A DNA stretch of 64,000 nucleotides, taken from contig NC_086036.1 of NCBI RefSeq assembly GCF_036323735.1, positions 44,515,550-44,579,549 of the forward strand, written 5' to 3'. The position numbers were made by a program, and so were the translations under genes. This document shows positions 10,858 through 24,152 of the stretch, piece by piece (positions within the stretch are counted from its first letter, which is position 1; every line of letters starts with the position of its first letter). The notes beneath the pieces were generated by a model. That model was given only the letters and a program-made list of their open reading frames with translations. It searched no databases and was not told where the DNA came from. The DNA is from Rattus norvegicus. Taxonomy: Eukaryota; Chordata; Mammalia; Rodentia; Muridae.

Positions 10858-13257
10858 TGCTTATGTAACAACAATTTAAAAACGAGGTGCATTGAAAGAG
10901 CAAAGGAGTATATGTGAGGGTTTAGATGGACAAAAGGGAAGTGATAAATGATATAATTAATTATATTATAATCTCAAAAAATAGGAAAACATTTTTAAAA
11001 CAAAGAAATTTGCCTTTCAGTATGTGAAGATTTTGCAACCTACAGGTGAGGCTTCCCAAAACTGAAATGTCAATACTTCTCAACCTCACTGAGCTCTACT
11101 GGTGTTTGGTTTCTCCCATACTCAGAGGAATAATTTTTCCTCCAAAGAGACAGAGAATGAGGACATTCCTGAGAGCAGAGCCATCAAAACTTAGCCGTTG
11201 TTTGTTCAGGGCTTAGTATCTGCAACTAACAGTTCCAGGCTGCTACTAAGTATTTGAATTTTCAGTACTAGTCTATCTGTGGCACGGGAGGATAGTAGTT
11301 CAATGAAAAAGCTTGGTGCTACTAAAAGAATAATGCCAACCATCCCAAAGCAAAAGACAAACCATGTCAATGACTTATTGACAGAAAATGAGCATTTCTA
11401 CCCTGCAACAAATCAGAATTAGAAGGACAGGTGATTCTAACTTCTTAGGGTATATCCTAAGATGTCTGGACTGGGGTGTTTGCAAATGAGTACTCCTTTC
11501 TCTGTCATCAGTCTCGTATTGTCACTGGTTTCTAGTTCCCCTTCAGTGTTATGCTGTACTCCCCCTCCTCCCATTTAGTTTCCATCAGCTAGAGGCAGAA
11601 ACAACACATAAGGGGAAATGACTTCGAGTTTCTGAGAACATGGACCAACGCAAAGGCATGCACATCCCAGCCGGACATTCCTTATCACTCAGTACAGATA
11701 TTTTTGAAACTCCTAGATTAATTTTTCATTACTCCCATCCTTCCTATTTATAAGTAAAGCTATTGTCTATTCCATTTTATATCTTTGGGGAATTCTAGTC
11801 CTAGTTTACTCATGCTCTGCAATTCAAAATGTGGGTCAAGAGCACATTACAAAGCCGTTCAATGAATTATGTACTTTATAGCTATAGACATTTCCCTCAG
11901 TGGTTGCTTCACTTTACTTTCTTGGACAAGCTTCTCTTGTTGGCTTCCCCACTTACATCCTAGCAGTCATAGTTACAAAATCCTCTATAGCAAACTTAAC
12001 AAAATCATACAAATGTAGCAAAAAAAATTAAAGCAGTGGTTGGGATTACTACAAATCTATTCTACAAACTTACATAAATTTGTATCCCTGATAATATAAG
12101 CAATTATGTGGATAAGGGAGCTAAACCATAAATTCTGAAGTCACGAACAGAAAGTGTTTTCAAATATTTAAAACTTTTCTACAAAGGTATTTCTTTTCAC
12201 AAAGTTTCATACATCTAACTTTAACATACTTCGTGTTCCAGAAAAGCTTAGGTTCGCAAAGCAAAAAGGAGCAGACTGTGTGGTTTTTCACACACCTTCT
12301 ACTCCAAACCTGCATAGTCTTTCCCACATTTCCACCACTCCATGAGAGTAATATATTTATTACAGCTGGTTATTCTCTACTGGCATGTAATCGCTCCACG
12401 TCTTTAACTATATATGATCTTGCTGCTGTGCATTCTATGGACTTAGGCAAATAAACAATGGCTCATATTCGCCATGACAGCATCAAACTGTTCTTCAGTC
12501 ATTCATCACTCCCAGATCTCCAGTACTTGGAAATTACTGATCCTTTTATTGTCTCCATAGTTTTGCCTCTCTCAAAGCATCATCTCTTGGGAATCATTCA
12601 TTATATGGAATTCTTAGAGTCCTTCACTTGCTAATTGTCCTGTAAGCTTCTTCCTGGTAAATACCTTCTATGCTATGGCATGGACCAGGTAAGCAGAGAG
12701 AGATGCTAAAGGAAGCTCTGTCACATTTTCGCGAGTTCATATGGGAGCCAGGCAAAAATGCATGAGTAAATATACGTGATGAAGAGAAATAATTAATTTT
12801 GAGGTAAAGAAGATATTATGTATGCTTTATATCTCTAAGATCACTCTTAGTTTAGCCCTGAGGACTAATAGGACTCCAAAAGCAGTAATCCAGTCAGGTA
12901 TGGTTTAGTGGCAGAGGAGGGATGCAGATAAAAATCAGCAAAAGGAAGGTGTATGCACAAAGTCCTGGAGGAATGAGGTACGGATTTCCACATGTCTATC
13001 CCAGTGGAGTTACATGGAAAGGAGTCGTGTTTCTGTGGAAGTTTTAATAATAACTGATAGCCATGTATAAAGACAATCAGTTCCCAAACATCTGTCCCTG
13101 ACTTCTTATCATTAACATTCCTGACAAACACAAAGAACAAAGCTTCCATTAAACAAAGTATTATAAAGGCTATCTTTACATAGTTCAAGCACTTTCTGGA
13201 CACTGGATCAATACATATTAAATAAGTTTTTATAGTATATGCCCCAAAAGTCACTAA
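9451..13257. other. mostly unplaced sequence with one (CA)n
   Basis: A (CA)n microsatellite of about 42 bp lies at 10814-10855. I could not place the rest in a repeat family and saw no coding exon. The 146-residue minus-strand frame at 12865-13305 begins inside CA/CATA repeats and has no recognised domain. Confidence 0.45.
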
Positions 13258-13316
13258 CAGGATATACATACATGCATACATAGATGCATACACATGCACA
13301 CACACTCACACACACA

Positions 13317-13352
<36 letters not shown>
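13258..13352. repeat. (CA)n microsatellite with a CATA-rich shoulder
   Basis: Imperfect CATACATGCATA and CACACTCACA units lead into a clean CA run at about 13320-13351. Confidence 0.95.
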
Positions 13353-13355
<3 letters not shown>

Positions 13356-16300
13356 CCTTCAGGGATACCTTCAACCCTTCAATAAATAAATAACATTACC
13401 CTGAGACCAAGAAGATAAGTATATAAAAAGTAGAAGAAAGGGTGTTTTGAGCAGAAGAACCAAGTGGGAAGGTTCTTGGTAGAAAGAACTCAGACTTCCT
13501 GGGAAAAATAAATTAAGACCAGAGTAATTAATCCAAAGCATACACAAAAGTGGGCAACGACCAGACTTCACAAAGCAAACATGGATGTCTTAGATGTGAT
13601 TGTTTCTTAATCACGAATATTAAAAAAAAGAAAAATCAAAACATTTTACTAGCTTTTGAAAAGTTACTGTTTGCTCTGTGACAGTTGGATTAGAAGGAAT
13701 GCAATGTGACACAGTGACGATGGCTACAAAAGCACTGAGGAAGAGTTGTACTGAGGATGTCTCTGGACTCAGGGATATAGCAAGAAGATGACCCAGAGAT
13801 GAATAAAAGCATATTTGGGTGCTTGGAACTTCAGGATGGTTCCTGTGCATCAGGTCTGTGTCTGGGTCAACAGAAGCTATGTTGGCTATTGATGAAGCCT
13901 GGATAAGCACCAAACTCATGAACGGGGGCTGAACACCCAAATAATACTTTTGTGACTCACCAACAAATAATAGTATGACAATGAGAGACAATAACTTTAT
14001 CCAAGATTGGCACTTATCCAAGTCATATCATTTATTATTTGATTCAAGTCTGACCCTCAATAATCCTCATAGAAAAGAATCACTGGGCTTCAATTTTGAC
14101 CCTGTAAATAGGAGAAAATCTGTGGGCGCTCTCTTCTTCCTCCAAGAAAACACATTTGTGCAAAGCACAAAACAAAATCATTTTTATGAATCTAAAGGAC
14201 ATGCACAGAAAGTCTGAAGTTCCTGATGTGAGGAAACAAGAATCACAGTCCATCACCTGCATAAATATACACTTGCGGCTCTGAGGATTGGGTTAATTCA
14301 GTACATATTAAACTGCTTACATGAAAGCAATCACAGACTTGTAAGCTTAAAGCCTAACATCACAGAAATGAGTCATAAAAGGACAACAGGCAGACAGATG
14401 GAGAAAGGGGTCCAGAGAGTTTAAACCTTTTGCCGAGTATCATTTATAACATTCATATTTTATCTTTTATCTTTTCTAATATTTTATAGCTAAAAATAGC
14501 AAAACATACTCCTAGAGTTTCAAAGAAGTGATAGCCTAGATAGAATTATCAGAGATAAGCACAACCTCCCCAGACAGTGCATGTCATACTCTCAGAATCC
14601 TCAATACATGGCCAAGATGTAAGAAACATGTTTGATAGATTTCTTTGATTTAGCTTGGCAATAAGAATTATTTTCAGATAAAAAAATTTGAGATAAAATA
14701 ATACATAATACCATAATTGCCTGAAGCTTATATATACTATTCATGCCTCTGGAATTATTATTTATTTAGGTGAAACCACCTTATAATCTAGAGTTCATGG
14801 TGATTATTATTCCTCAACATGCTATTATTTAGGACTACGACTTAAAACAATTTAGTATAATATCTCACTGCTACAGATCTCTCACTGGTATACAAACTTA
14901 TAACTTACATATTGAATTTTCCAAAATAAAACCAATGTACAAAATGTATAATTTTTAAAGGCATGTAATCAACACATGAAGTCATACTAAAGGCAGTATC
15001 AGTAAATAATCTTAAGGGTGAAAAGAGGTTGAATGCATCAACAAAGCACATCAGAGTGCTGAAGAGCAAATTCATTTTGCTATCAGAATCTGTTGCTTCA
15101 TTTGTTTAGGTAGAAGATGCTTTAATGTTCTCTTCTAGCATGGCTGACAACACTTGAGTGCTTGTCTGCGGGCAAAGGAGACATTATTCCATTCCAGTGC
15201 GTTTTTACCAAAGGGCAAGTCTGCTCCAATAACAGTTTAGATGGGATCTAGAGAGTTTCCTTTCGAGCTCTGGTTCACTGGTCCGATCTACACTGATTTG
15301 TGCAGACATGTAAATGGGGCTAGCCACTTAGAAAACTGAATGCCCTGAATTTCCAGATCAATTGAAATGAACTGTGTTGTACTGAGCTGTTGAACCATTT
15401 TGGCAGTTGCATATTTTGATTTTCAATAAGGAACATAAAAACAGACAAGGGATGGAAGGCCTGCTTCTGGATCCTAGGCTACACATCAGTGACCCCAAGT
15501 CACATTTGCTCATTTCACATTAAGGATGGCTTCACTCTGTGGCCCCAGCGTGTAAGCGTGTAGGGTTATAAGGTTATGCTAGTAAGCCAAAATAATTCAT
15601 AAAACAGGAGTGACTATTGGATACTACTGATAGACAAGGAATTTGTAAGAAAAAGAATAAGCATTTGGTGATAAATTTTGAGTGATTAATTTTATAGGCT
15701 ACCAGATATCAAAGTGCCCAATGCTATTAGTTTAAAATAAAGTCAGCTTAAAGCAAATAAAGATATTTGATATGTGAGTAGAACTTCAGAACTAAGTGCA
15801 TATACTATATTGTGTGTAGGCATTTTTTTAATTTTAAGCTATTAAAACATAAATATAAGTAAATTTGCCTATAACCTGACTTCTCAATAAATAACGTACT
15901 AGACCAATTCGATTATTGTTTTAATAAAACTGCCTGGCATTATATAGCCCAAATGTGCAAAGAAATCAATATTAATTTGGGAAGTTGAATGTAAGAACCT
16001 TAGAATGTCAAATTGTTGCACTAAAATCTCCAAATGGGATCACGTGACTTGATAATTGTGCAGATAACAGCAACAGTGTTATGGTAGCCAGTTCAATCTG
16101 TTCAGCTGTGATGAAAGTATTTACTTCCTATGCTACTAAATATCCAGAACTGTTTGTTGTTAATGAGTTATTTGTTAATGTAGCATTTTAAAGCCTTTAC
16201 CAAGTATTCAAATCAGCAGGGTTTTGTGCTTGACTGAAAATCTGTCAAGGAACATGGACTCTAAAATGAATCCAGGAACATTTTAAACATCTAACAGCTG

Positions 16301-16742
16301 TCTCTCTCAGCTTCACTAGGTTCATTCTAGACCTAGAACATGTTTCATGCTTTGACTTCCAATAAATATTGGTCGGGATTTCCTTCCTATGAATTCTATT
16401 AAATTATCAATTAAATTTTATGCCTTTAGTTTATATACTGTATATATAATCCCACAGATGGCACAAGGCTTCCTGGCCCTAGAGCAATATGTATGTTTTA
16501 AATAAGCCAAATGGATAACTTCAAAGTAAAAGGTCAAAGGAGGTGCTATGATGGAAGTCAGCAAGAAAATATGAGCAATTACAGGCTGTGAGAGAAGGAA
16601 GTGAAAGGTCAGGTTCAAAGAGGAGTCCAGGGTCCACCAACTCCTCCCCACCCCCATCGCATGTACTACCATCCCTATAAAGTAATTTCGTTTGCTTAAC
16701 TAGGACATTCCCATTGCTCAATCAGTATGTTCCCATGATTTT

Positions 16743-16744
<2 letters not shown>
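13353..16744. other. unplaced sequence; no gene recognised
   Basis: The 133-residue minus-strand frame at 13620-14021 has a hydrophobic start but no family that I know, and I treat it as a chance frame. The stretch 15100-15560 is less AT-rich than its surroundings and free of obvious repeats. That is all I can say about it. Confidence 0.4.

Positions 16745-16799
<55 letters not shown>
16745..16799. repeat. (GT)n microsatellite
   Basis: About 27 uninterrupted GT units. The poly-CV start of the 127-residue frame at 16748-17131 is this repeat. Confidence 0.97.
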
Positions 16800-16801
<2 letters not shown>

Positions 16802-17022
16802 TGTGTTTGCCATAGCCAAAGTTGTACTTCTCCAGGTATGAATCTCATTAGGACAGAGATATCTCTCTTCTCTTCTCTAAACCACTCCCTGAAATATCCA
16901 ATGTCTCTTGGTGACAACTTACCTTTTATAGCACTTCCCCTGATTTTTCACTTCAAAAATAGTTCTCCCATACCTGGCAAAGGTCATAGCAACCCCAGAA
17001 GAAGCTCATTGTGGTTCTTCTC

Positions 17023-17056
17023 TGTTTGTTTGTTTGTTTGTTTGTTTGTTTGTTTT
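17023..17056. repeat. (GTTT)n microsatellite
   Basis: About eight TTTG tetranucleotides. It could be an antisense A-rich tail, but no SINE body is visible next to it. Confidence 0.9.
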
Positions 17057-18289
17057 CCCCTGGGTTTGGTTTTTCATTTTGAAAATGACACTGCAGAACC
17101 AATGACAAAGGGTTTATTTAAATTGACTTAAAAGCAGCTTCTTGATGTTCACATATGGTTACTGATCAGGGAGAGGAGTGGATCCCGCTTGGTTTGAAGT
17201 ATTTGGGTAATTTGGTTTAGGCTACCATATGGCACCACACACCCTCCTCCTTCCTGTATTTAAAATCTTTTGGTTCTTTGTTATTTTTTCATTTATACTT
17301 GAGGCCAGGCATAGTTATAAAAAGAAGAGAAGAAATTAGTTTGGAAACCTAATTATCTTCATATGTTGAGAAGCCAAGACATTCCTACCCCCTTTTCTTT
17401 TGTTTTATCACATGGACTCACTTGGGGTGCCTCTTTTTATTGCTGCACAAAATCACTGCTGTCGATGCTCGTAATGAGAATGCTACCTCCTACAGACAGG
17501 AAGTGTGCAATCTTGGGACGATTCCCAGATGTGGGGATTCAAATTGGCAGCTAAAGTCATGCTATGATTCATGTATAATAGCACTTTACATTTAAGAAGG
17601 AAGAGACCTGTACAGTTATTAGAGTTACAATTTTTAAGCCTTTAAGATATTCCCTGATAATTTTGATAATGGAACTTAATGGAGTAAAACAAACATCGTG
17701 AGAATTTAATGAAATGTATCTGTTTGGGACTCAAATTGATATCAAACATTCCAAGCTGCACATAAAAACATCATCTTCCAAACACTAGGACAGTCATAGC
17801 ATTAAAAATAAATAAATACAACCTTCAAAATGTTGTTTTCCTCCTCATTAAATGTCAATTGATTCAAGAAGAAGAAAGCAATATACGGAGTTAAAAGACA
17901 TCTCTTTCAATGATGGGAGAGACTTTTAGACATAAAAGTGTTTCTCTCCACTTCCATCTATTTCTAAATAAAGAAGCATGTTTAGTCTGTGGAATAGCTC
18001 TTAATCGAAGCAGGCTCTCTGTTTCAGCTAGTCCCAAACAACCTATCATTCCATCTGGTTCTCTGATGGCCAAAAGGAGCATCTCCAGAGACTGAGAAAA
18101 CTCTCTTGATTCCTTCTGCCCTTCCCATGGGATGTATGCAGATGTGAAGACTAAATCAGACTGTGAGAATAGGCAACATCAGCCCTTTAAATATCAACTG
18201 GAAGCCAGGAACAGGACATCAATGGAAAGCAACATTCAAAACTAAATTCTTCACTTCCAGAATATCCTAGCAAACTGAGATGGGCAGAG
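17057..18289. other. no recognisable feature
   Basis: AT-rich sequence with short frames only. No repeat family could be placed. Confidence 0.4.
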
Positions 18290-18606
18290 AATGCACTACC
18301 CTACTCCCACCCCGCGAAGCTGTGGAATGGTGAGAAGATTTGACTTATTAAAGAAATGTACGGCATTGGGACATACTCATGAAGACACATTGAGACATCA
18401 GTCCCTTCCTCTGCTTGTGTTTCCCAACTTCCATGAAGTAAAGAGTTTTTGTTCAGCCAGAGCTGCTGCTAAGAGGCCTTCTGCCTTAACATAGGTTCAG
18501 TAACAATAGAACCCAGCAAACCTCCTGAAACCAGGAGCCTACATAAAGATTTCCCATTTGAAGTTGTTTATCCCAGTTATCTTGTCAGAGTGACAGAAGA
18601 CTAACC
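18290..18606 (+). mobile_element. possible old MaLR-like LTR or URR1-like remnant
   Basis: Only the 3' end is suggestive: GAAGTTGTTTATCCCAGTTA, CTTGTCAGAGTGACAGAAG and ACTAACC resemble the end block shared by MaLR-type LTRs and the URR1-like rodent repeat (A-rich block, TTATCCCAG-like, CAGCA-CAGAA, ACTAA). The 5' border is a guess. Confidence 0.3.
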
Positions 18607-20846
18607 TATTAGGCTGTTGGCAAGAGTACTTTAGAATTTCATAAAAGAGAGGGCTACAGACAACCTAGATGTGTAGAAGCAGTGCTGTTGACCTCTATTT
18701 ACACTTCAGTGTGTCTGTCACTAAGATGTAAGCTGGCAAGTTTCCATCTGGAGAACAGTGAAGGATAATGGCGTAATTAATATTAATAGAGCCATTACAT
18801 CCCCACAAACTTTCCATTTTCCCCTCTCTGGGCTATTTTTGCATTGATATTATTACAACCTTTAGATCTCTATTTTAACTTCTGAAAGCAATTTACCTCA
18901 TCAGGTTAATATCAAAGACAAAGCTAGAAAACTTATTTAAATATAATTCCCATTTATTTTTTTCAAGATACCAAACTTTTTCTTTGAACAGGTACCCTCC
19001 TGCTGTATCACTTGGCTCTTGAATATTAATTGCTTAATATCCCTTTCATATATCCCTAATTGGGCAGGGCTTTCATAAAACTGAACTTTTTCTATTGAGA
19101 AGTAAGTCAGTACAAGAAATCAGACTGTAGATCAGACGGCAAGAAGGGTTATATGAGCTCAAGAAAATGTAATTTCACATGCATTCCTTATAATCTGCTG
19201 TCAAAAGGAAGTTGCAGATGCATGCTTTGGCTGCAACACTGGAGCATTTCGGAGTGAAGGCGCAGGCAGATGAATGCCCATTGCTAAATCAAAACTCCCT
19301 TTCTGGATTGAGCTCTCCTTCAGTCTAGGTAACAATTCTCTAAGTGACCTGAAGCCGTTTCATAGAGCCACATGAATGGTTACATGAGTGACATGGTTGT
19401 TATTCAGTAATGAAAGGAACAAAGAGAGTCCAAAGAAAGAAGATGATTTGGTCTTCAAAATTTATGAGTTTATAGATAAATGTAATTTTGCTTCTGATGT
19501 ATGTATGTGTACATGTTTATGTGGATAAATGTACATCTGTACATACATACTGTATTCATAGTAGGCTGAGTGGTATGATTTGTAAGCACATGATTATTCT
19601 TCAATCAGGCCACAGAGCAGACTATCTTCCCAGCTTCCCAGACCCACTTTACATTTGGAAACTTGGAAGTAAAGAACACATGTACACTTGTACAAAGAAA
19701 TCTGTGTCATGTCCATGTGTGTGGGGGGGGAGGTGAAAAGAAATGAGTCATACACACAACATACATGCACACATGCACACACACATATATGTACTAAAAT
19801 TTAATATCTAAATTTTTATATCTAACTTTTATATCTGATTATTAGGCTGAGAACACCCAAAGTATGAAAAGCAAAACAAAACCTATCCCAGCTTTGAGTA
19901 AAATTTCTTTCAAAGCACAACTAATAATTTTCTAATTTAACAGGTTAAATGATTAAATGATTAAATTTAGAGTTACTTTCTGAGACTTTAATACAGGACA
20001 TTACTTACAAAGAGCACTGAAGAGAAGAAGAGAATTGAAAACTGAACTGACCTGCTGACGCGTTCTAAGATTTAAGCTTGGCTCTATAAATCTGTTCACA
20101 GTATAAACAGACGAGAGCCAGCTCATTTCTTAGAGCTGCACATATACTAAACAACTTGCGTTTTTCCAGAGAGCATGTAAGGTATGTAATTTCAAATGAG
20201 AACAGAATATGGGATTTTCCTTGAAAAATGGGTTTTGTAAAATCCATAAGATCTACGTTTGAGTTCAGACTTCACTACTTATTAGCATAATAAAGGTTAT
20301 TTTACCTTACTGAGTCCTAGACCTTTACCTTTCAAGATAGTTGTTGAGAGTCACTTGAGATAAAGAACAGATATAAAGTAACCACAGGCAGTAACTGATA
20401 CATAGCAAGTATTTAATTAATAACTTTTGATTAAGTATTTGTGGTACCCACTCTGGAGGGAGATTAAATATTTAACCAATCACTCTTTAATGCCTTACCA
20501 CATATATATAAATGTTCATGACCCAGTGTTATTATTGCTTGTGCCCTCAACTGTAGAGTCTTGGTTAAACGGGATACTATACATAAAGAGCTCTGAAATA
20601 TATTCTAACGTAACCTTTAGTACACGGTTAGTAAAACACTGACCTAATGTCCAGAAGGTAATAGGGAAAAATCTCTAATGAATGAGTCTATAGATAGAGA
20701 AACGATGGATATTTGTTTCTAACTTATACTCTACCAAGAAATGCCTTTATTAAATTATCTCAATCCTTTCAACAACTTGATAAGCCAAGCTCTGTTTTTA
20801 TCCTCATTTTCCAGATAAGTAACTATAACAAAAGATTAATTAGCTA
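18607..20846. other. unplaced AT-rich sequence; one cluster of TAAT motifs
   Basis: No gene or repeat is recognised. At 18770-18805 the string GGCGTAATTAATATTAATAG carries several homeodomain-like TAAT cores in low-repeat sequence (see findings). Short CA/CATA-rich patches occur near 19750-19790. Confidence 0.4.
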
Positions 20847-21037
20847 AGAGCTAGAAAGTTGGCTCAGCAATTAAAAAGTGATGCTCTTGTAGCAGTCTGC
20901 TGTTTATTGTCCAGAACACGCATTGGTCAGCTCACAACCACCTATAACTCCAGCAGGAGTGGAGCTGATGCCCTTTGTGACTCCTTGGGACCATACAGCT
21001 GCACATAGAAACAAACACATACATACAAAGAAACATT
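20847..21037 (+). repeat. B2/B3-family SINE, diverged
   Basis: AGTTGGCTCAGCAATTAAAA matches the B2 A-box head, followed by CAGCTCACAACCACCTATAA, CTGATGCCCTTTGTGACTCC and an AAACAAACACATACATACAA tail. The order and spacing are those of a B2-type SINE on the + strand, heavily mutated. Confidence 0.75.
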
Positions 21038-22254
21038 TTTGGTGTTTGATAATGGATAAGCCTTTAAAATATATTTGATTCTAGAAGTGTACAGTTGAAC
21101 ATGAAGCTTTACATCTTTCATTTAAATATCAATTCTAACAGTATACAAATTATTTAAATTATATAGATCCAACATCTGGACAATTTGCGGGTTGTAGATA
21201 TTTATTATCAATATTTTTATAATAAAGTATATAAAATAAATAAAAATACTAAGTGAATGATCTGTTGTATGTAGTATTTGTGCTAATAAAATATGTACTC
21301 TACGCAATTGCAAACAATATTTGAATTATGGTGTTTCTTGCTTCAAAGCGCATGCCAAGTTTGTAGAACATGAAAGCCTATTAGAATTAATTTTTCTAAA
21401 CATAAAGTAAATAGACATTGTGTTTGCAGGGAAAGGAACTCTTCAACAACACGAAATATATCAAACAGCACCATCTCCATTCAAACAACTCTGTCTGATG
21501 ATGGGTGCAGAACAAGAGACTCAAAGTGTGTGTTTTCATCCTTTATTTCTGACATAATGAGGAGTAAGCATTTCTTCACATCAATCTGTGCCGAAAATGA
21601 ATTTACCACTGATTCAGGTCTTCTATACTTTTGCAAATTGTCTTTCAAACATTCTCAGCCCCACCAAATGTGCTTTTATAAGTCAACTACAGACTCATTG
21701 ACCATTATAGTGTCTATTTGGAAAATTTTAGAAACTTTCCAGATAACACAGCACATAAGAAAACTTACATCTAAATCTGGTCATTTCTTTCCATTATCAA
21801 TGCCTTACTTACTGCTTTGATCTCATATTGGGCTAGACTTGACAGAAACTGACATATTACTAGTTAGCCCTCTAGGAAAGAGCTCTGAAGTTCTAAAATG
21901 CATCTTGTCTTCTAATTATTTTCCTTTTCTTTTATTCTGAAAGCATTTTCAGTAAATACACAGAATCATACTTTTCATGTGTGTTATTAAACTAAGATAG
22001 TATATTTTACTTCATTAACTAGAAATCAAATTATGCTGCATGTTGATCAAAAGGCAGGAGGTGATTGCAGTTCCTTTAGAAAGACTGATTGCTCAGCAGG
22101 AACAGAGAGAAAAATGACAATGATCACAGTTACAGCTGTGTAAATACCCTTCAGATGCTGTCTCCTGTCTTTAGCAGTTCAAGATGAAGGGTAAAACATG
22201 ATCTGGAAGAAATGCTCTATTGTAATAACATTTAGTGAAGATTCTGTACTTGAA
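21038..22254. other. no recognisable feature
   Basis: Very AT-rich sequence. The 96-residue + frame at 21530-21820 has no known domain. Confidence 0.4.
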
Positions 22255-22375
22255 AGGATAGATAGGTAGATAGATAGATACATAGATACATAGATGAGAG
22301 ATAGATATATAGATAGATGATAGATAATATACTAATAAATAATAATATATGGATAATATATAATATATATAAATA
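22255..22375. repeat. degenerate (GATA)n / (TA)n microsatellite
   Basis: GATAGATAGGTAGATAGATA and further GATA/GATACATA units to about 22330, then ATAATATA-rich sequence. Confidence 0.9.
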
Positions 22376-23261
22376 AAGCTATTGCCATTGCTGTGTCTCT
22401 GAACATCTAAAGAAAATAAAATAGGTACATGATGAACTCAATTTACTTTAGAAATATAGTGGGTTTTTTTTCAGTTTACAGTGTACAATGGCTAGTGTAG
22501 CATAAAGGTTAATGAAAAGTCTGTGGTGGTCATGTAAATGAACACTCAAAGTGATAGAGTGCTTATTATCAATTGTGCAACCAGGTAGTCTAACTGGACT
22601 CATTGATTACCAGTGAAAGATTAGATGATTGGCCAAACTGATGAGCTTAAAGGTGAGTAGACTGGTTAACACAGGTCTATGTAATTATTAGTTAAGCACA
22701 TCCCTTGAGATGAAGATTAGAGAAATTTCAAATAAGTAGGAAACACGGATAGGTGTCACTCTCAATCATTTTTCTGTAGCCCCAAGACCCTGGAACCACA
22801 CATCACCCAGTCCTGCTTCCCAATTTGATTTTCAAGGTCTGCTAGGGCAAGTCATAAGATTTATTAGATTTCTTCTGCTGAAATGAACACAGATGAAATC
22901 TTAAAAACAGAATAGAGATTATTTGAGATGTCTGTTGAACACTGTAAGTTATAGCAGGCTCATCTGTCCATCATTAAGTAGGTCCTGAATGGCTAGGTAT
23001 TATACAGCAATGTTGTGAACTGAAGGGTAATTGGCTTTAGCTTACATGATCTGTTACACTCTGTAGTCTGTAGGATAGCAATATTTTTAATGATCAAATT
23101 CCCAATTTCACCTACCCTTTCTCTCTATTCATGGACAAAGACTAAATTAAGTATTCAGAATTTTTAATCTTCTCTGTGGTTTGTGGCAAGTGCTGGGCAA
23201 ATATTATCTGTCATCCCAGCACAGAAAAGAGAATTTTGAAGCAACAAATGATTTAAAAGTT
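22376..23261. other. no recognisable feature
   Basis: Unplaced AT-rich sequence without a convincing frame or repeat. Confidence 0.4.
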
Positions 23262-23355
23262 TTAAAGGACTAGAAATACCGCACAATGGAAGACTGCTCA
23301 CCTAGAAGGCATACATAACGCCCTGGTCTCCCCCCCACCATTCTTCATAAAAATA
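23262..23355 (+). repeat. possible old ID-like (tRNA-derived) SINE
   Basis: GACTAGAAATACCGCACAAT, GAAGACTGCTCACCTAGAAG and CATAACGCCCTGGTCTCC keep the spacing of the ID body (GATTTAGCTCAGTGGTAGAG ... CCTAGCAAGC ... GGCCCTGGGTTC), and an A-rich tail AAAAATAAAAAATG follows. Divergence is high. Confidence 0.4.
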
Positions 23356-23689
23356 AAAAATGTTTAAAAAGTATAAAGTTGAGATATCAAAGAAAACAAA
23401 TTTTTTGAAGATCCATAAATCAAGAAGCATATCAATTCATTGCAATAGGCTGTTCTTAATATTATCAAAATATGATTGCAGTCCCTAGAAAAGACATCAT
23501 AAGTACACAAATCCATTAGACAAATTCTGACACAGGGTCGTAGAATCTGAAGCATATCAACTGTCCTTGAGTTGATGAAGTTGGCATTTTTTTATTAACT
23601 CACTTCTGTCTTTTACAAATTGGCAACATCAAGATTGTGTCACTAGTCTGTGCTTATCCTCCTGTCAGTGGCTCACTTAAGCATGTACG

Positions 23690-24010
23690 AGTTACCTTCC
23701 TTGTTGAGGAAATCAAACATCTGACAAGAAGCAACTAAGTGGGCTTATTTGGCTTACAGTTTGGGTGGATACAGTCGATTTTGGTGATAAAGGCACGGTG
23801 ACAAATCACATCTGTGTCCTCAGTCAGGAAGCAGAGAATACAAAGGAACTAGGACACAAACTTCAAGATCTTCCCCTACTGACTCAGTTCCTCTAATAAC
23901 TCTCCAATCTCTCAAGGAGATCTTCTAAAACAGTGCCCTCCCCCCTGAGGACCAAGTACTCAAATACATGAGCCTAAAAAGAATAGTTCAAAGTCACTCC
24001 TCAGCAGTCA
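23690..24010 (-). mobile_element. rodent medium-length repeat (URR1-like), antisense, diverged
   Basis: GAAGCAACTAAGTGGGCTTA, TTTGGCTTACAGTTTGGGTG, TCAGTCAGGAAGCAGAGAAT and, at the other end, ACATGAGCCTAAAAAGAATA correspond in order to the reverse complement of the repeat seen at 3880-4405 and relatives. The middle (23880-23940) is poorly preserved. The family name carries the same uncertainty as the other copies. Confidence 0.5.
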
Positions 24011-24069
24011 CATTTTCTAACACTTTCATTCTTCACAACAAGATACTTCCAAAAAAAACACCCAATAAA

Positions 24070-24152
24070 TTAGAAAAAGGATTGAAAGAGCCGAAGAGGC
24101 TTGCAACCCAATGAGAACAGCATTCCAACCAACCAGAGCTCCCAGGGACAAA
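24070..24152 (+). mobile_element. short L1 3'UTR fragment
   Basis: GATTGAAAGAGCCGAAGAGG, CTTGCAACCCAATGAGAACA and ACCAACCAGAGCTCCCAGGG match the 3'UTR segment found at 37118-37195 and 39270-39350. Only about 80 bp remains, ending in an A8 run. Confidence 0.8.

Noticed and set aside
12865..13305. 146-residue minus-strand frame
   Set aside because: It begins in a CATA/CA microsatellite, has no recognisable domain, and lies in AT-rich DNA without signs of an exon.
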